A stretch of 64,000 bases of DNA, from NCBI GenBank assembly GCA_900544295.1, contig UQUO01000009.1, positions 15,596 to 79,595 of the forward strand, given 5' to 3'. The position numbers and the translations under genes were made by a program. Source of the stretch: an uncultured Eubacteriales bacterium. GTDB lineage: Bacteria; Bacillota; Clostridia; Oscillospirales; Oscillospiraceae. This document shows, in pieces, positions 1 through 8,729 of the stretch (its first letter is position 1; the number at the start of each line of letters is the position of its first letter). The notes beneath the pieces were generated by a model, which had not been told where the DNA came from, searched no databases, and saw only the letters and a program-made list of their open reading frames with translations.

Positions 1-695
1 ACTACGCCCGCGCCGAGGGCGGCGCGCTCTACATGGGCCGGCCGGAGAACGACCAGAGCTATATGCTCTGCCGCATCCTGCCCGATCAGCTCCGCCGCCT
101 GCTCCTGCCCCTCGGCGGCATGGCCAAAACCGAGACCCGAGAGCTTGCAGCCTCGCTCGGCCTGCCCGCCGCTCAGAAGCCGGACAGTATGGAGCTCTGC
201 TTCGTTCCCGACGGCGACTATGCCGCCTGGCTGGAGCAGCGCGGGGACGCGCCCGGGCCGGGGGATATCATCTATAACGGCGCAGCCGTCGCAAGGCACG
301 GCGGCATCCACCGCTTCACCCTCGGCCAGCGCCGGGGCCTGGGCTACGCCGCGGGAAAGCGAGTATACGTCTCGGAGATACGCCCCGGTTCGGGAGAGGT
401 CGTGCTCGCAGACGGAGACGGGCTCTTTTCCGATGAGGTCGCCGTCCGGGACATGCGCTGGCTCGTCCCGGAGCCTGAGGCGCCCTTCGACTGTCAGGTG
501 CGCGTCCGCCACTCGCGGACACTTGCGCCCGCGCGAGCCTACCCCGAGGCCGGCGGCCGGCTCCGCCTCGTTCCCGAAAGCCCCCTGCGCGCGCCCACGC
601 CCGGCCAGGCCGCGGCGCTGTACCTGGACGGCAGGGTGCTCGGCGGCGGCTTCGTCTCCGCCGCAAGGCCTCATGATACAAAGGATACAAAATAG
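1..695 (+). CDS. mnmA: tRNA-specific 2-thiouridylase MnmA, C-terminal part (cut by window edge)
   Basis: C-terminal ~230 residues of MnmA, the cytoplasmic enzyme that activates U34 of tRNA-Glu, -Gln and -Lys with ATP and inserts sulfur. The frame is open to the left edge (first full codon at base 3), so the PP-loop and first catalytic cysteine lie outside. Visible family marks are NDQSYMLCRI, PLGGMAKTETRELAASLGL, and SMELCFVPDGDY, whose Cys corresponds to the persulfide-carrying second catalytic cysteine. RFTLGQRRGLGYAAGK follows, then the C-terminal barrel domain. The family is about 360 residues long, so roughly 60% is present. The stop at 693-695 is followed by an AT-rich gap, so it appears to be a transcription unit separate from the GntR operon. 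Identification is firm. Confidence 0.95.
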   Translation, partial: YARAEGGALYMGRPENDQSYMLCRILPDQLRRLLLPLGGMAKTETRELAASLGLPAAQKPDSMELCFVPDGDYAAWLEQRGDAPGPGDIIYNGAAVARHGGIHRFTLGQRRGLGYAAGKRVYVSEIRPGSGEVVLADGDGLFSDEVAVRDMRWLVPEPEAPFDCQVRVRHSRTLAPARAYPEAGGRLRLVPESPLRAPTPGQAAALYLDGRVLGGGFVSAARPHDTKDTK

Positions 696-757
696 ATACA
701 ATTATAATTTACAAAGTGTTCCGAATAAGTTATCCTATAACTGTATTATTTTATCTG

Positions 758-772
758 ATACACGGGCTGTAT
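758..772. promoter_or_regulatory. Candidate operator of the GntR/ABC operon
   Basis: An inverted repeat, ATACA-CGGGC-TGTAT, lies 17 bases before the GntR start codon in an AT-rich leader (696-788) that also contains TATAAC-like promoter elements. YtrA-type GntR regulators usually repress their own operon from such sites. The site is inferred from position and symmetry only. Confidence 0.3.
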
Positions 773-788
773 TGGGGCGGATGGAAAG

Positions 789-1166
789 ATGCTGATAAAC
801 ATCAATTTCAGAGATTCGCGGCCTATCTACGAGCAGGTCAAGACCGCGCTTAGGAAGCTCATCGTCTCGGGCGCGATGTCCCCGGACGAGAAGCTGCCCT
901 CGGTGCGCGAGCTTGCGGCGCAGCTGGTCATAAACCCAAACACCATCCAGCGCGCATACCGGGAGCTGGAGGCGGAGGGCTACATCATATCCATCCCCGG
1001 CAAGGGCAGCTATGCGAACATACGCTCCCAGGTGGACGAGGGCCGGAAGAAGGAGCTGCTGGCCTCTCTGGATGAAATCGTGACTGAGCTGCTGTTCCTC
1101 GGCGTCACGGCGGACGAGCTCGACGGGCGCATAAGGCAGAAGGAGGCGGCGCGGGATGAGAGCTGA
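789..1166 (+). CDS. GntR-family transcriptional regulator, YtrA subfamily
   Basis: A 125-residue DNA-binding regulator. Residues ~10-75 are the GntR winged helix: SRPIYEQVKTALRKLIVSG, then DEKLPSVRELAAQLVINPNT and IQRAYRELEAEGYIISIPGKGS. The short C-terminal tail (~50 residues) without a large effector domain is typical of the YtrA subfamily, which represses neighbouring ABC transporter genes. The start ATG follows GGATGGAAAG. The 3' end overlaps the next gene by 11 bases, so the two are probably translationally coupled. It likely represses the 789-3883 operon, perhaps released by cell-envelope stress or an antibiotic; the signal cannot be read from the sequence. Confidence 0.9.
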   Translation: MLININFRDSRPIYEQVKTALRKLIVSGAMSPDEKLPSVRELAAQLVINPNTIQRAYRELEAEGYIISIPGKGSYANIRSQVDEGRKKELLASLDEIVTELLFLGVTADELDGRIRQKEAARDES

Positions 1167-2052
1167 ATTCAGGCAAGTGAGCAAAAGCTACAACGGCCAC
1201 CGCGCGCTCGACGGGCTGACGATGGACGCCCCCGCCGGCGAGGTCTACGGCCTTGTGGGGCCGAACGGCGCAGGCAAGACGACGGCCATGAAGTGCCTGG
1301 CCGGGGTTCTGAAACCGGAATCTGGCGAAGTGCTGGCCGACGGCGAGCCCGTCTTTGAAAACCCCGCCGTCAAGGGGCGCATTTTCTGCATCCCGGACGA
1401 GGTCTTCCATTTCCCCCAGGCCTCCATACTGGACATGATGCGTTTTTACCGGGGCGTTTATCCCGGCTTCGATGAGAGGCGCTTTGAACAGCTGCGCGAG
1501 GTCTTCCGCCTCGACCTGAAGCAGCCCATGCGCCGTTTTTCGCGCGGCATGCTCAAGCAGGCGGCCTTTTGGCTGGCAATCTCCATACGGCCGGAGCTGC
1601 TCATCCTGGATGAGCCGGTGGACGGGCTCGACCCCGTCATGCGCCGCCAGGTCTGGGCGCTCATCATGCAGGACGTCGCCGAATACGGCACGACGGTGCT
1701 CATCTCCTCCCACAACCTGCGGGAGCTGGAGGACGTCTGCGACAGGGTCGGCATCATTGACCGGGGCAAAATGCTCCTCGAGCGCGTGCTCTCCGATATG
1801 CAGGAGAACATGACGAAGCTGCAGCTCGTCCTCCCCGAGGGCGCAGTCCTGCCCGAGGAGCTGGATATAATCCACTCCACAGGCCCGGGCAGGCTCAGAA
1901 CGCTCATCATCCGCGGCCGGGCCTCGGATGTCACAGCGCGGCTGGAAGGGCTCTCCCCCCTATTCATGGAGGCCGTGCCGCTGACGCTGGAGGAGATCTT
2001 CATATATGAACTCGGAGGTGAGGGCCATGAAGTCCGGGACATTATACTTTAA
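1156..2052 (+). CDS. ABC transporter ATP-binding protein
   Basis: A 298-residue ATPase subunit on the cytoplasmic face of the membrane. Walker A is GPNGAGKTTAMK (residues ~36-47). The signature motif is degenerate (FSRGMLKQAAF, residues ~128-138, in place of LSGGQ). Walker B with the catalytic Glu is ELLILDEPVDGLDP, and the H-loop is ISSHNLRELEDV. A C-terminal extension of ~80 residues resembles drug/lantibiotic-type exporter ATPases. The start ATG has AAGGAGG upstream, inside the end of the GntR gene. It overlaps the permease gene by 26 bases. With the adjacent permease it forms an exporter or a lipid/peptide resistance pump whose substrate is unknown. Confidence 0.92.
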   Translation: MRAEFRQVSKSYNGHRALDGLTMDAPAGEVYGLVGPNGAGKTTAMKCLAGVLKPESGEVLADGEPVFENPAVKGRIFCIPDEVFHFPQASILDMMRFYRGVYPGFDERRFEQLREVFRLDLKQPMRRFSRGMLKQAAFWLAISIRPELLILDEPVDGLDPVMRRQVWALIMQDVAEYGTTVLISSHNLRELEDVCDRVGIIDRGKMLLERVLSDMQENMTKLQLVLPEGAVLPEELDIIHSTGPGRLRTLIIRGRASDVTARLEGLSPLFMEAVPLTLEEIFIYELGGEGHEVRDIIL

Positions 2053-3883
2053 CTGGCCGCTCTTCCGCAAGACCGTGCTGCGCTTCTGGCCCATCTGGGC
2101 CATCTATGCCGTCGCCCTTCTGGCGCAGGGGCCTTTCCGGCTGGCCGGATGGCTGCGCGGGGCTCAGGGCGCCGTAGAGGCCGCGCGCTTTGCGCAGCAG
2201 GTACCCGCCTTTGCGGCGACGGAGCTGGCCGTCTTCTTCGTACCGGCCTCCTGCGCGGCGGCGGGCATGGCGGTGTACAGCCACCTCTATTTCGCGCGCT
2301 CCGCCGCGGCCTACGGCGCGCTGCCCATAAAGCGCGGGGCCATCTTCAACTCCGTCACTCTGGCCGGGCTGCTGCCCATCCTGGCTTTGAACATCCTGGC
2401 GGGCCTGGCCTGCCTTTTGGCGGGCGCCGGCCAGTTCAGGGCCGTCCTCCCCGCAGCGGCGGGCATGGCGGCCTCGCTCTGCCTGGTGAGCCTGTGCTAT
2501 TTCGGCATCGCCGCCCTCTGCGCACAGCTGACGGGCAGCATCATCGCCCTGCCTATCCTGTTTTTCTCCGTCTGCGTCGCCAGCGCGCTGCTGGATGAGC
2601 TCATCATAGCCGCGCTCAGCGACTTTGCCTACGGCTACGCCGGGAACACCGGCGGCGTACTCTGCCTTTTCTCTCCCATCATGGGCATAAGCCGCTATCT
2701 GCGCACGGAGGGCGTGGGCAGCGTGCTTCAGGACGGCGTATACAGGGTCGCGGGCTACCGTCTGAGCGGTTGGGGCTATCTGCTGGGCTATGCGGCGGCG
2801 GGACTCTTGCTGCTCTGGCCCGCCCAGGCGCTCTACAGGCGCCGCAGGCTGGAGTCGGCGGGCGAGGTCGTGGCCGTGAACGTGCTGCGTCCCGTGTTCC
2901 GCTACATCCTCGCCGCGGGCGGCGCGCTGGTGCTGGCCTGCTTCCTCTCCTGGGGCCTCAACCTGCGGCTCGACCGCATGGGCGCTCTCGGCGCGGCCGT
3001 CTTCGCGGCGCTCATGCTGCTGGGCGGCTTCATTGGCTGGTCCGCGGCGGAGATGCTCATGCGCAAGAGCTTCCGTGTCTTCAAAATGGGCCGGGCCTGG
3101 CTGGGCCTCGGCGTCCTCTGGGCGCTGCTGACCTGCCTGCTCTTTGTGGTGGAGCTCGACGCCACTGGCTTTGAAAGGCGCGTGCCAGCGGCCGACGAGG
3201 TACGCTCCGTCGGCGTGAGCACCTACACTAGCGGCGGCCAGATGGTCCTGCGCGAGCCGGAGAATGTCGAGCTCGCCCTTGAGCTGCACCAGAGGCTCGT
3301 GGACGAAAAGGAGCTCTACGAAGCCGCGCAAATGGCGGGCCTCCCCCTCCCCGACACCTGGGAGACAGTGAACTTCACCTACACGCTGGCCGACGGCAGC
3401 CGCCTGCTCCGCCGCTACAAGGCCGCCGCTGCGGTGTCCGCGGAGGACATAGAGCTGCTCGAAACCATCGCCAACCTGCCCGAGGGCCTGCTCAGCCGCA
3501 AGCTCCCGGATGTGGAGCCCAGCGTGCGGAACATCGCCTACGCCAGCATCAGCTGGGCCGTCCCGGACGGGGACGTGACAAGTGTGGAGAGCCTGGAGCT
3601 CACAGCCGAGGAGGCACTGGAGCTCTACCGCGAGTGCATCCTGCCCGACATGCGCGAGGCGAAGATAGGCCTTATCTGGTTCACGGGCGGCGAGGTCAGC
3701 GAGGCCTACGACTGCCGCATCTCCCTGGAGCTCAGCCATTTCTCTCCCACGGAGGGCGAGGTCTACGAAACCTTCTACACCTACGCCACAGTGTACTCCG
3801 AGCGGACGAACGCCTGGCTGCTCGAACACGGCGCCGGGCTCCACACCCCCGAGGAGCTGGGGAACGAATATCTCATCAGCTGA
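2027..3883 (+). CDS. ABC transporter permease with C-terminal extracytoplasmic domain
   Basis: A 618-residue membrane protein, partner of the preceding ATPase. I start it at the ATG at 2027 because GGAGGTGA (2013-2020) lies at the right distance; an in-frame ATG at 2006 has no ribosome site. Residues ~15-370 hold many hydrophobic segments (for example LALNILAGLACLLAGAG and GALVLACFLSWGLNL). The last ~240 residues are hydrophilic and acidic with no membrane segment, beginning after LLTCLLFVVELDATG, and are probably exposed outside the cell. This resembles large permeases regulated by YtrA-type repressors. The exact family is not recognised. A terminator follows the gene. Confidence 0.8.
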   Translation: MKSGTLYFNWPLFRKTVLRFWPIWAIYAVALLAQGPFRLAGWLRGAQGAVEAARFAQQVPAFAATELAVFFVPASCAAAGMAVYSHLYFARSAAAYGALPIKRGAIFNSVTLAGLLPILALNILAGLACLLAGAGQFRAVLPAAAGMAASLCLVSLCYFGIAALCAQLTGSIIALPILFFSVCVASALLDELIIAALSDFAYGYAGNTGGVLCLFSPIMGISRYLRTEGVGSVLQDGVYRVAGYRLSGWGYLLGYAAAGLLLLWPAQALYRRRRLESAGEVVAVNVLRPVFRYILAAGGALVLACFLSWGLNLRLDRMGALGAAVFAALMLLGGFIGWSAAEMLMRKSFRVFKMGRAWLGLGVLWALLTCLLFVVELDATGFERRVPAADEVRSVGVSTYTSGGQMVLREPENVELALELHQRLVDEKELYEAAQMAGLPLPDTWETVNFTYTLADGSRLLRRYKAAAAVSAEDIELLETIANLPEGLLSRKLPDVEPSVRNIAYASISWAVPDGDVTSVESLELTAEEALELYRECILPDMREAKIGLIWFTGGEVSEAYDCRISLELSHFSPTEGEVYETFYTYATVYSERTNAWLLEHGAGLHTPEELGNEYLIS

Positions 3884-3900
3884 ATACCTTTATCTATTAA

Positions 3901-3930
3901 AAGGAGCGCCGCTTTCCCGGCGCTCCTTTC
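3901..3930 (+). terminator. Rho-independent terminator after the GntR/ABC operon
   Basis: GGAGCGCCG - CTTTC - CGGCGCTCC hairpin followed by TTTCG, 18 bases after the permease stop codon. Confidence 0.8.
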
Positions 3931-4045
3931 GCGTTCACAAATACCTTTCGGAAACTTCAAATTTTTTTCGATGTTTGTTCATAACCATGTCACAACTGGC
4001 CGTTAATATAACGCACGTAAACAAAATTCATGGAGGCAATGAGCC

Positions 4046-5494
4046 ATGTACCCATATGATGAGAACAACAACAGCACCAACACCCCCGAGACCGGCAGCG
4101 AGCGTCCCGCGGAAGACGGCAGCTACCGCATCGTGAAACCCGACGCCGAGCGTGAGGCCTGCTATCGCGACGCAAGCTACACCCCCCAGGGCGAGGCCTC
4201 TTTCGACGGATACTACGTCCCCGGCGGGCGCGGCCCCAAACCGCCCGAGCCGGAAAAGAAGCCCCACAAGCGCGGCATAGGCGCCGCGGGCGTCATCGCC
4301 CTCTGCCTCGTCTGCGCGCTGCTGGGCGGAGTCTCCGGCGGCCTCATCGCCAACGCCAACCGGCCCGACGAGGCCGTCGTCAGCGACGAGCCTTCCACCG
4401 AGCCTCTGACCCAGACCAGTCCCGCCGCCTCCGGCTCCACCGCCGCAGCCTCTACCAGCGAGATGAGCGCGCGCGACATCTATTATAACCTCGCCTGCGA
4501 GCAGGTGGTCGGCATCCAGTCCGACATCACCACCGCCAACATCTTCGGCATGACCGCCTCCGCCTCCGTCTCGGGCTCCGGCTTCGTCATCAGCGAGGAC
4601 GGCTACATCCTCACCAACTACCACGTCATCGAGGACGCCTACTCCGGCGGTTATGAGATCAAGGTCATGTTCTACAACGGCGACAGCTACACCGCCGAGG
4701 TCAAGGGCTTTGACCGCAACAACGACATCGCGGTCCTGAAGATAGAGGCCGAGGGCCTGAATGCCGCGGAGCTCGGCACCAGCGACAGCCTCTTTGTGGG
4801 CGACACGGTCTACGCCGTGGGCAACCCCCTGGGCGAGCTGAACTACTCCATGACCAGCGGCATGGTCTCCGCCACCGACAGGCTCATCACCACCGAGGAA
4901 GGCACCATGACCATGTTCCAGTTCGACGCGGCCGTGAACCAGGGCAACTCCGGCGGCCCCGTGTACAACGTCTATGGCCAGGTGGTCGGCGTCGTCACCG
5001 CCAAGTCCAGAGAGGACGGCACCGAGGGCCTTGGCTTCGCCATCCCGATAGACGACGCCGTCAGGATCGCCAACGACGTCATCTCCGGCGAGCGCAGCCT
5101 CGACGCCGAGACCGGCGACGCCTACCTCGGCATCACCCCCGCCGACGTGGACAGCATGGCCGCCCAGTACTACGGCTTCCCCGAGGGCGCCTACGTCCGC
5201 ACCGTCACCGAGGGCAGCGCGGCCGAGAAGGCCGGCATCAAGGTCGGCGACATCATCACCCAGCTGGACGGCTACGACATCGGCAGCAGCGACGAGCTCA
5301 GGCAGGAGCTGCTCTTCCACAGCGCGGGAGAGACGGTGGACATCGTGGTCTGGCGCTCCGGCGAGTACCTGACCCTCTCCATCACCTTCGACCAGAAGCC
5401 CGCCGACAGCAGCACCGACTCCGGCAGTCAGACCACCCAGCAGCCCGTGAATCCCTCCGGCGGCTGGCAGGACGGCAGCTTCTACTTTGGCTGA
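4046..5494 (+). CDS. Membrane-anchored HtrA/DegP-type serine protease with PDZ domain
   Basis: A 482-residue S1C protease for envelope protein quality control. A hydrophilic cytoplasmic tail (~75 residues) precedes one membrane segment (GVIALCLVCALLGGVSGGLI, about residues 80-100), then a Ser/Thr/Ala-rich linker. The catalytic triad is visible: His193 in LTNYHVIEDA, Asp227 in NNDIAVLKI and Ser302 in QGNSGGPVYN. A PDZ domain follows from about residue 365 (YLGITPADVDS ... GIKVGDIITQLDGYDI). The tail is Ser/Thr/Gln-rich. Length and layout match Firmicutes HtrA/YyxA proteins. The start ATG follows GGAGGCAATGAGCC. It stands alone between terminators, with an AT-rich 160-base leader. Confidence 0.93.
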   Translation: MYPYDENNNSTNTPETGSERPAEDGSYRIVKPDAEREACYRDASYTPQGEASFDGYYVPGGRGPKPPEPEKKPHKRGIGAAGVIALCLVCALLGGVSGGLIANANRPDEAVVSDEPSTEPLTQTSPAASGSTAAASTSEMSARDIYYNLACEQVVGIQSDITTANIFGMTASASVSGSGFVISEDGYILTNYHVIEDAYSGGYEIKVMFYNGDSYTAEVKGFDRNNDIAVLKIEAEGLNAAELGTSDSLFVGDTVYAVGNPLGELNYSMTSGMVSATDRLITTEEGTMTMFQFDAAVNQGNSGGPVYNVYGQVVGVVTAKSREDGTEGLGFAIPIDDAVRIANDVISGERSLDAETGDAYLGITPADVDSMAAQYYGFPEGAYVRTVTEGSAAEKAGIKVGDIITQLDGYDIGSSDELRQELLFHSAGETVDIVVWRSGEYLTLSITFDQKPADSSTDSGSQTTQQPVNPSGGWQDGSFYFG

Positions 5495-5588
5495 GGCCCA
5501 TGACCTCCCTTGCGGAGTTTAAATAAAAAGCCCACATCTGAACCATATTCAATCTTCATTTTCACTCCTCTCTCTTTTTTGACAGGGA

Positions 5589-5613
5589 GCGCCCGGCGAA
5601 AGACGCCGGGCGC
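5589..5613. terminator. Terminator hairpin downstream of htrA
   Basis: Perfect 10-bp stem GCGCCCGGCG / CGCCGGGCGC with loop AAAGA, followed by TTTCCTT. The 299-base gap 5495-5793 holds only this and the next hairpin and no gene that I can support. Confidence 0.75.
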
Positions 5614-5741
5614 TTTCCTTATGTCCGGATTGCGGAGGACAGCCCGCCTCCCCCTGCCCTAGCCCGCTCCGCGCCCGGCCGGCCGGGGCCTGACCCGCCG
5701 CCGGAGCACAGCCCGTGAGCAAGAGCGCGGGCAATGAGAAA

Positions 5742-5771
5742 AGCACCCGCCGTACGGCGGGTGCTTTTTTG
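5742..5771. terminator. Bidirectional terminator between htrA and the NSS symporter
   Basis: An 11-bp stem (AGCACCCGCCG / CGGCGGGTGCT) with a 2-base loop. T-runs follow on the plus strand and A-rich sequence lies on the other side, so it can end the minus-strand symporter transcript as well as stray plus-strand transcription. Confidence 0.8.
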
Positions 5772-5793
5772 TGTATAAGGTTTGCGCTTTTTC

Positions 5794-7272
5794 TTACAGG
5801 AAGAAGTCCATGATCTGGCCGATGAGAACGATGACCATGCCGATGGGGGTGACGAACTTGAAGCAGAAGTTGAAGAAGCCGTAGCCCCAGAACTTGTGGC
5901 CGCTGGCCTCGCACTCCGGCACGATCAGGTCTTTCGTCTTCCACTTCCAGCCTATGAGCAAGGCCATCACCAGCGCGCCTAGCGGCATCAGTATGCCCTC
6001 GGAGATAACGTCGAAGAAGTCAAGCCAGCTGTCGATGAACATCGGGATCTCGCCCGCCATCAGCTGGTCGATGGTCATGCCGAAGAAGGTATACGGAGCG
6101 GGAACCGCACCTGCTACACCGGTCACGCCGCCGCCTATGGCGTCGAGCGCGACGGGCAGGCCGACGATGAGAGAGAGGACGGCCGAAACGCACATGATCT
6201 TGGTGCGGTTGGAGGTCTTGCCCTTCTCGCGGTTGGCGTCGATGCGCCAGGTGACGATGGCCTCGAACAGGGAGATGGACGAGGTGACCGCCGCGATGAA
6301 CACGAGGAAGTAGAAGATGAAGCCGACGAAGCTGCCGAAGCTGCCCATGCTCAGGAAGACGTTCTGCATGGTGTTGAACAGCAGGCCGGGACCCTGGCTG
6401 TACTCCATGCCGAAGGCCGCGCAGGCGGGGAGTATCGCGCAGGCAGCCATGACGGCTATCAGAGTATCGCAGGCCGGGATTATGAGCGCGTTCTTCTGCA
6501 GGTTCTCCTTCTTATCCAGGTAGGAGCCGTAGGAGATTATGGCGCCCATGCCAAGCGACAGTGAGAAGAACATCTGTCCTGCCGCTGTCTTTAGGACATT
6601 TAAGAAGCCGGAGAAGGTGGAGATGGGCTTTAAGTTCGGGGTGAGCATGAAAGCGTAGCCCTCGCCCGCGCCCGGCTGGAACGCAACGTAGATGATGACG
6701 AACAGGAGCATGAAGAACAGCGCGGGCATTGCCACCGTGCAGAACTTCTCGATGCCGCCCTGTATGCCGCCCATGACGATAACGACGTTGCAGACTATGA
6801 ACAGCACGTGGAAGAAGACCATGCCGCTGTAGTCGTGGAGTATGTATCCGAAGAAGTTGCCGCTCTGTCCGGCGAAGCCGTCCACATCGAGTATCTGCAG
6901 TATGAAGCCGAACATGTAGCGCATGACGAGTCCGCCGAGGACGTTGTAGAACGCCAGCAGACAGAACGCCGCAAGTATGCCCAGCAGGCCTATCCACTTG
7001 TACTTCTTGCCGAGCTTCGCATAAGCGCCGACGGCGCCGAGGCCGGTCTTGCGGCCGATGGACAACTCGCCGAGCATGACGACCACGCCGACGAAGATGA
7101 CCAGGAGCAGGTAGATAACCAGGAACGCGAAGCCGCCGTTACTACCCATTTTGTACGGGAAGCCCCAAATGTTGCCCAGGCCGACCGCCGAGCCGACGGC
7201 CGCCATCAGGAAACCAAAGTTGGAGCCCCATGAACCACGATCGTGTTCCATGTGCTGAGAATGTTCAGACAT
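5794..7272 (-). CDS. Sodium:neurotransmitter symporter (NSS/SNF) family transporter
   Basis: A 492-residue inner-membrane sodium-coupled amino-acid transporter of the LeuT fold. The N-terminus carries the family signature SNFGFLMAAVGSAVGLGNIWG followed by FPYKMGSNGGFAFLVIYL (the unwound TM1 and sodium site). Eleven to twelve hydrophobic segments follow, with FSLSLGMGAIISYGSY in the TM6 region and a final hydrophobic segment close to the C-terminus. Bacterial homologues carry tryptophan, tyrosine, leucine or related amino acids; which one applies here cannot be told from sequence. GGGAGG lies 8 bases before the ATG. It is transcribed alone, divergently from the phosphoribosyltransferase gene. 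Confidence 0.93.
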   Translation of the reverse strand: MSEHSQHMEHDRGSWGSNFGFLMAAVGSAVGLGNIWGFPYKMGSNGGFAFLVIYLLLVIFVGVVVMLGELSIGRKTGLGAVGAYAKLGKKYKWIGLLGILAAFCLLAFYNVLGGLVMRYMFGFILQILDVDGFAGQSGNFFGYILHDYSGMVFFHVLFIVCNVVIVMGGIQGGIEKFCTVAMPALFFMLLFVIIYVAFQPGAGEGYAFMLTPNLKPISTFSGFLNVLKTAAGQMFFSLSLGMGAIISYGSYLDKKENLQKNALIIPACDTLIAVMAACAILPACAAFGMEYSQGPGLLFNTMQNVFLSMGSFGSFVGFIFYFLVFIAAVTSSISLFEAIVTWRIDANREKGKTSNRTKIMCVSAVLSLIVGLPVALDAIGGGVTGVAGAVPAPYTFFGMTIDQLMAGEIPMFIDSWLDFFDVISEGILMPLGALVMALLIGWKWKTKDLIVPECEASGHKFWGYGFFNFCFKFVTPIGMVIVLIGQIMDFFL

Positions 7273-7571
7273 TGATTTTCCCTCCCAAAGTTTTAAATTA
7301 GCCGGCGTGATATCCGCGCGCCGGCTCTCCCAATCCGCGGAGACGTATCCCTGCGCCTCCGTGTTTATAATTTACACCAAAAAAGCGCCGTTTACAAGTC
7401 CTTAATTCGCCTATCAAATTTCTTTATTCAATTTACTCATATTATCGCCATTATTTTCTTTTTTTCTGTCAAATTTTTGTGCATTTTGACTATGTGCCGA
7501 GTTTTTATCAATTTTTGCTGCTTTAGCCTGCAAAATCATTGAATCATGCGGCTTTAGAAAGCATTTAGCCC

Positions 7572-7599
7572 TTGATTTTGCCGGGTATTCCTGTATAAT
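7572..7599 (+). promoter_or_regulatory. Promoter of the phosphoribosyltransferase gene
   Basis: TTGATT - 16 bases - TATAAT, 69 bases before the start codon at 7668. The surrounding 395-base gap (7273-7667) is strikingly AT-rich for this genome and separates two divergent genes. I see no credible coding sequence in it. Confidence 0.65.
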
Positions 7600-7667
7600 T
7601 AGTGTGTTTATAAAAAGGATATGCCGCTTCGCGGCCTGAGAACACACTTTCTTTGGGAGGAATACAA

Positions 7668-8222
7668 ATGACTTACGAGATGGACATCGCCGGCCTTAAG
7701 CGAGAGCTGCCGCTCTGCCGCGTTACGGACGAGCTGTACATAGGCGCCTTCGTCATGTTCGGGGATGTCGAGCTCACGGTCCACTGCGCGGCGGAGCTTT
7801 TGAAGCGCGCGCCGGAGTACGATTACCTCATCGCCCCCGAAGCCAAGGCCATTCCCCTGCTTTATGAGATGGCGCGCCAGTCGGGCGCGGAGAAGTATTT
7901 CCTGGCCCGCAAGGGCGCGAAGGCCTATATGACGGGCGTTTTTGAGGTCGAGGTGCGCTCCATCACGACGATGCACATACAGAAGCTGGTCATCGACACG
8001 GCGGACGCGGAGATGATAAAGGGCAAGAAGGTCCTCATCGTGGACGACGTCATCTCCACGGGAGAGAGCCTGCACGCGATGGAGGAGCTCGTGAAGCGCG
8101 CGGGCGGCATAATTGCAGGCAAGATGGCGGTCCTCGCGGAGGGCGACGCCAAGGACAGGGACGACATCATCACCCTGGCCCCTCTGCCGCTTTTCAATGC
8201 CGACGGCAGTGTAAAGGAATAA
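7668..8222 (+). CDS. Phosphoribosyltransferase family protein (adenine/xanthine PRT-like)
   Basis: A 184-residue cytoplasmic type I phosphoribosyltransferase. The PRPP-binding loop KVLIVDDVISTGESLHAM (residues ~124-141) is intact, with the two acidic residues and the TG pair. YDYLIAPEAKAIPLLYEMAR resembles the N-terminal hood region of apt-like enzymes, which join a purine base to PRPP in salvage. The chosen ATG at 7668 follows TTTGGGAGGA; the in-frame TTG at 7653 lies inside that ribosome site and is rejected. It is monocistronic with its own promoter and terminator. Adenine phosphoribosyltransferase is the likeliest role, but a different purine base or a regulatory PRT is possible. Confidence 0.8.
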   Translation: MTYEMDIAGLKRELPLCRVTDELYIGAFVMFGDVELTVHCAAELLKRAPEYDYLIAPEAKAIPLLYEMARQSGAEKYFLARKGAKAYMTGVFEVEVRSITTMHIQKLVIDTADAEMIKGKKVLIVDDVISTGESLHAMEELVKRAGGIIAGKMAVLAEGDAKDRDDIITLAPLPLFNADGSVKE

Positions 8223-8230
8223 TAAAGATG

Positions 8231-8254
8231 CCACCCGGCTCCGGAGCCGGGTGG
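8231..8254. terminator. Palindromic terminator shared by the PRT gene and tadA
   Basis: Perfect 24-bp palindrome whose halves are CCACCCGGCTCC and its complement. It lies between the convergent 3' ends of the phosphoribosyltransferase gene (stop 8222) and tadA (stop 8259). Confidence 0.7.
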
Positions 8255-8258
8255 CGAT

Positions 8259-8705
8259 TTATCTGAGGTGCCTGAAAAACTCCGAGAGCACGGCGGCACA
8301 TTCCTCGCGCAGCACGCCCCCGTAAACCCTGGGCCTGTGGCCGTAGTTTTCCTCGAAGAGGTTTATGACGCTGCCGACGGAGCCGGAGCGCGCCTCGCGC
8401 GCGCCGTAGACGACGGTGGAGAGCCTGGCGTTTATTATGGCCCCGGCGCACATGGGACAGGGCTCCAGAGTGACGGCCAGGCCGCAGCCGGAGAGGTTCC
8501 AGCTGCCGCGGGCGGCGCAGGCGGCGCGTATGGCCTCAGTCTCGGCGTGGGCGCAGGCGTCGGGCAGCTCCTCGCAGCGGTTCCGGCCCCGGCCTATTAT
8601 CTCGCCCGCCTCGTCAAAGACGACGCAGCCGACGGGCACCTCGCCCATTTCCGCCGCCTCGCGGGCAAGCTCGAGCGCGGCGCGCATATACTTTTCCAAG
8701 TCCAA
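8259..8705 (-). CDS. tadA: tRNA-specific adenosine deaminase TadA
   Basis: A 148-residue zinc deaminase that converts A34 to inosine in the anticodon of tRNA-Arg(ACG). The zinc and proton-shuttle motif HAETEAIRAA (His and catalytic Glu) and the second zinc motif PCPMCAGAI (two Cys) are present and correctly spaced. ARSGSVGSVINLFEENYGHRPRVYGGVL matches the TadA C-terminal region. Translation appears to start at a TTG at 8703-8705 preceded by GGTGGTGA. The gene is divergent from mntP with only 24 bases between the starts, so their promoters probably overlap. Identification is firm. Confidence 0.94.
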   Translation of the reverse strand: MDLEKYMRAALELAREAAEMGEVPVGCVVFDEAGEIIGRGRNRCEELPDACAHAETEAIRAACAARGSWNLSGCGLAVTLEPCPMCAGAIINARLSTVVYGAREARSGSVGSVINLFEENYGHRPRVYGGVLREECAAVLSEFFRHLR

Positions 8706-8729
8706 AATATCACCACCCGGAGTGTGCTT

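Noticed and set aside
7414..7647. A 77-residue minus-strand ORF in the AT-rich gap before the phosphoribosyltransferase gene
   Set aside because: It overlaps a clear plus-strand promoter and ribosome site, has no family features, and its composition follows the AT-rich noncoding DNA.
8268..8729. N-terminal extension of MntP
   Set aside because: It is antisense to tadA, and the protein begins naturally at the ATG at 8730.
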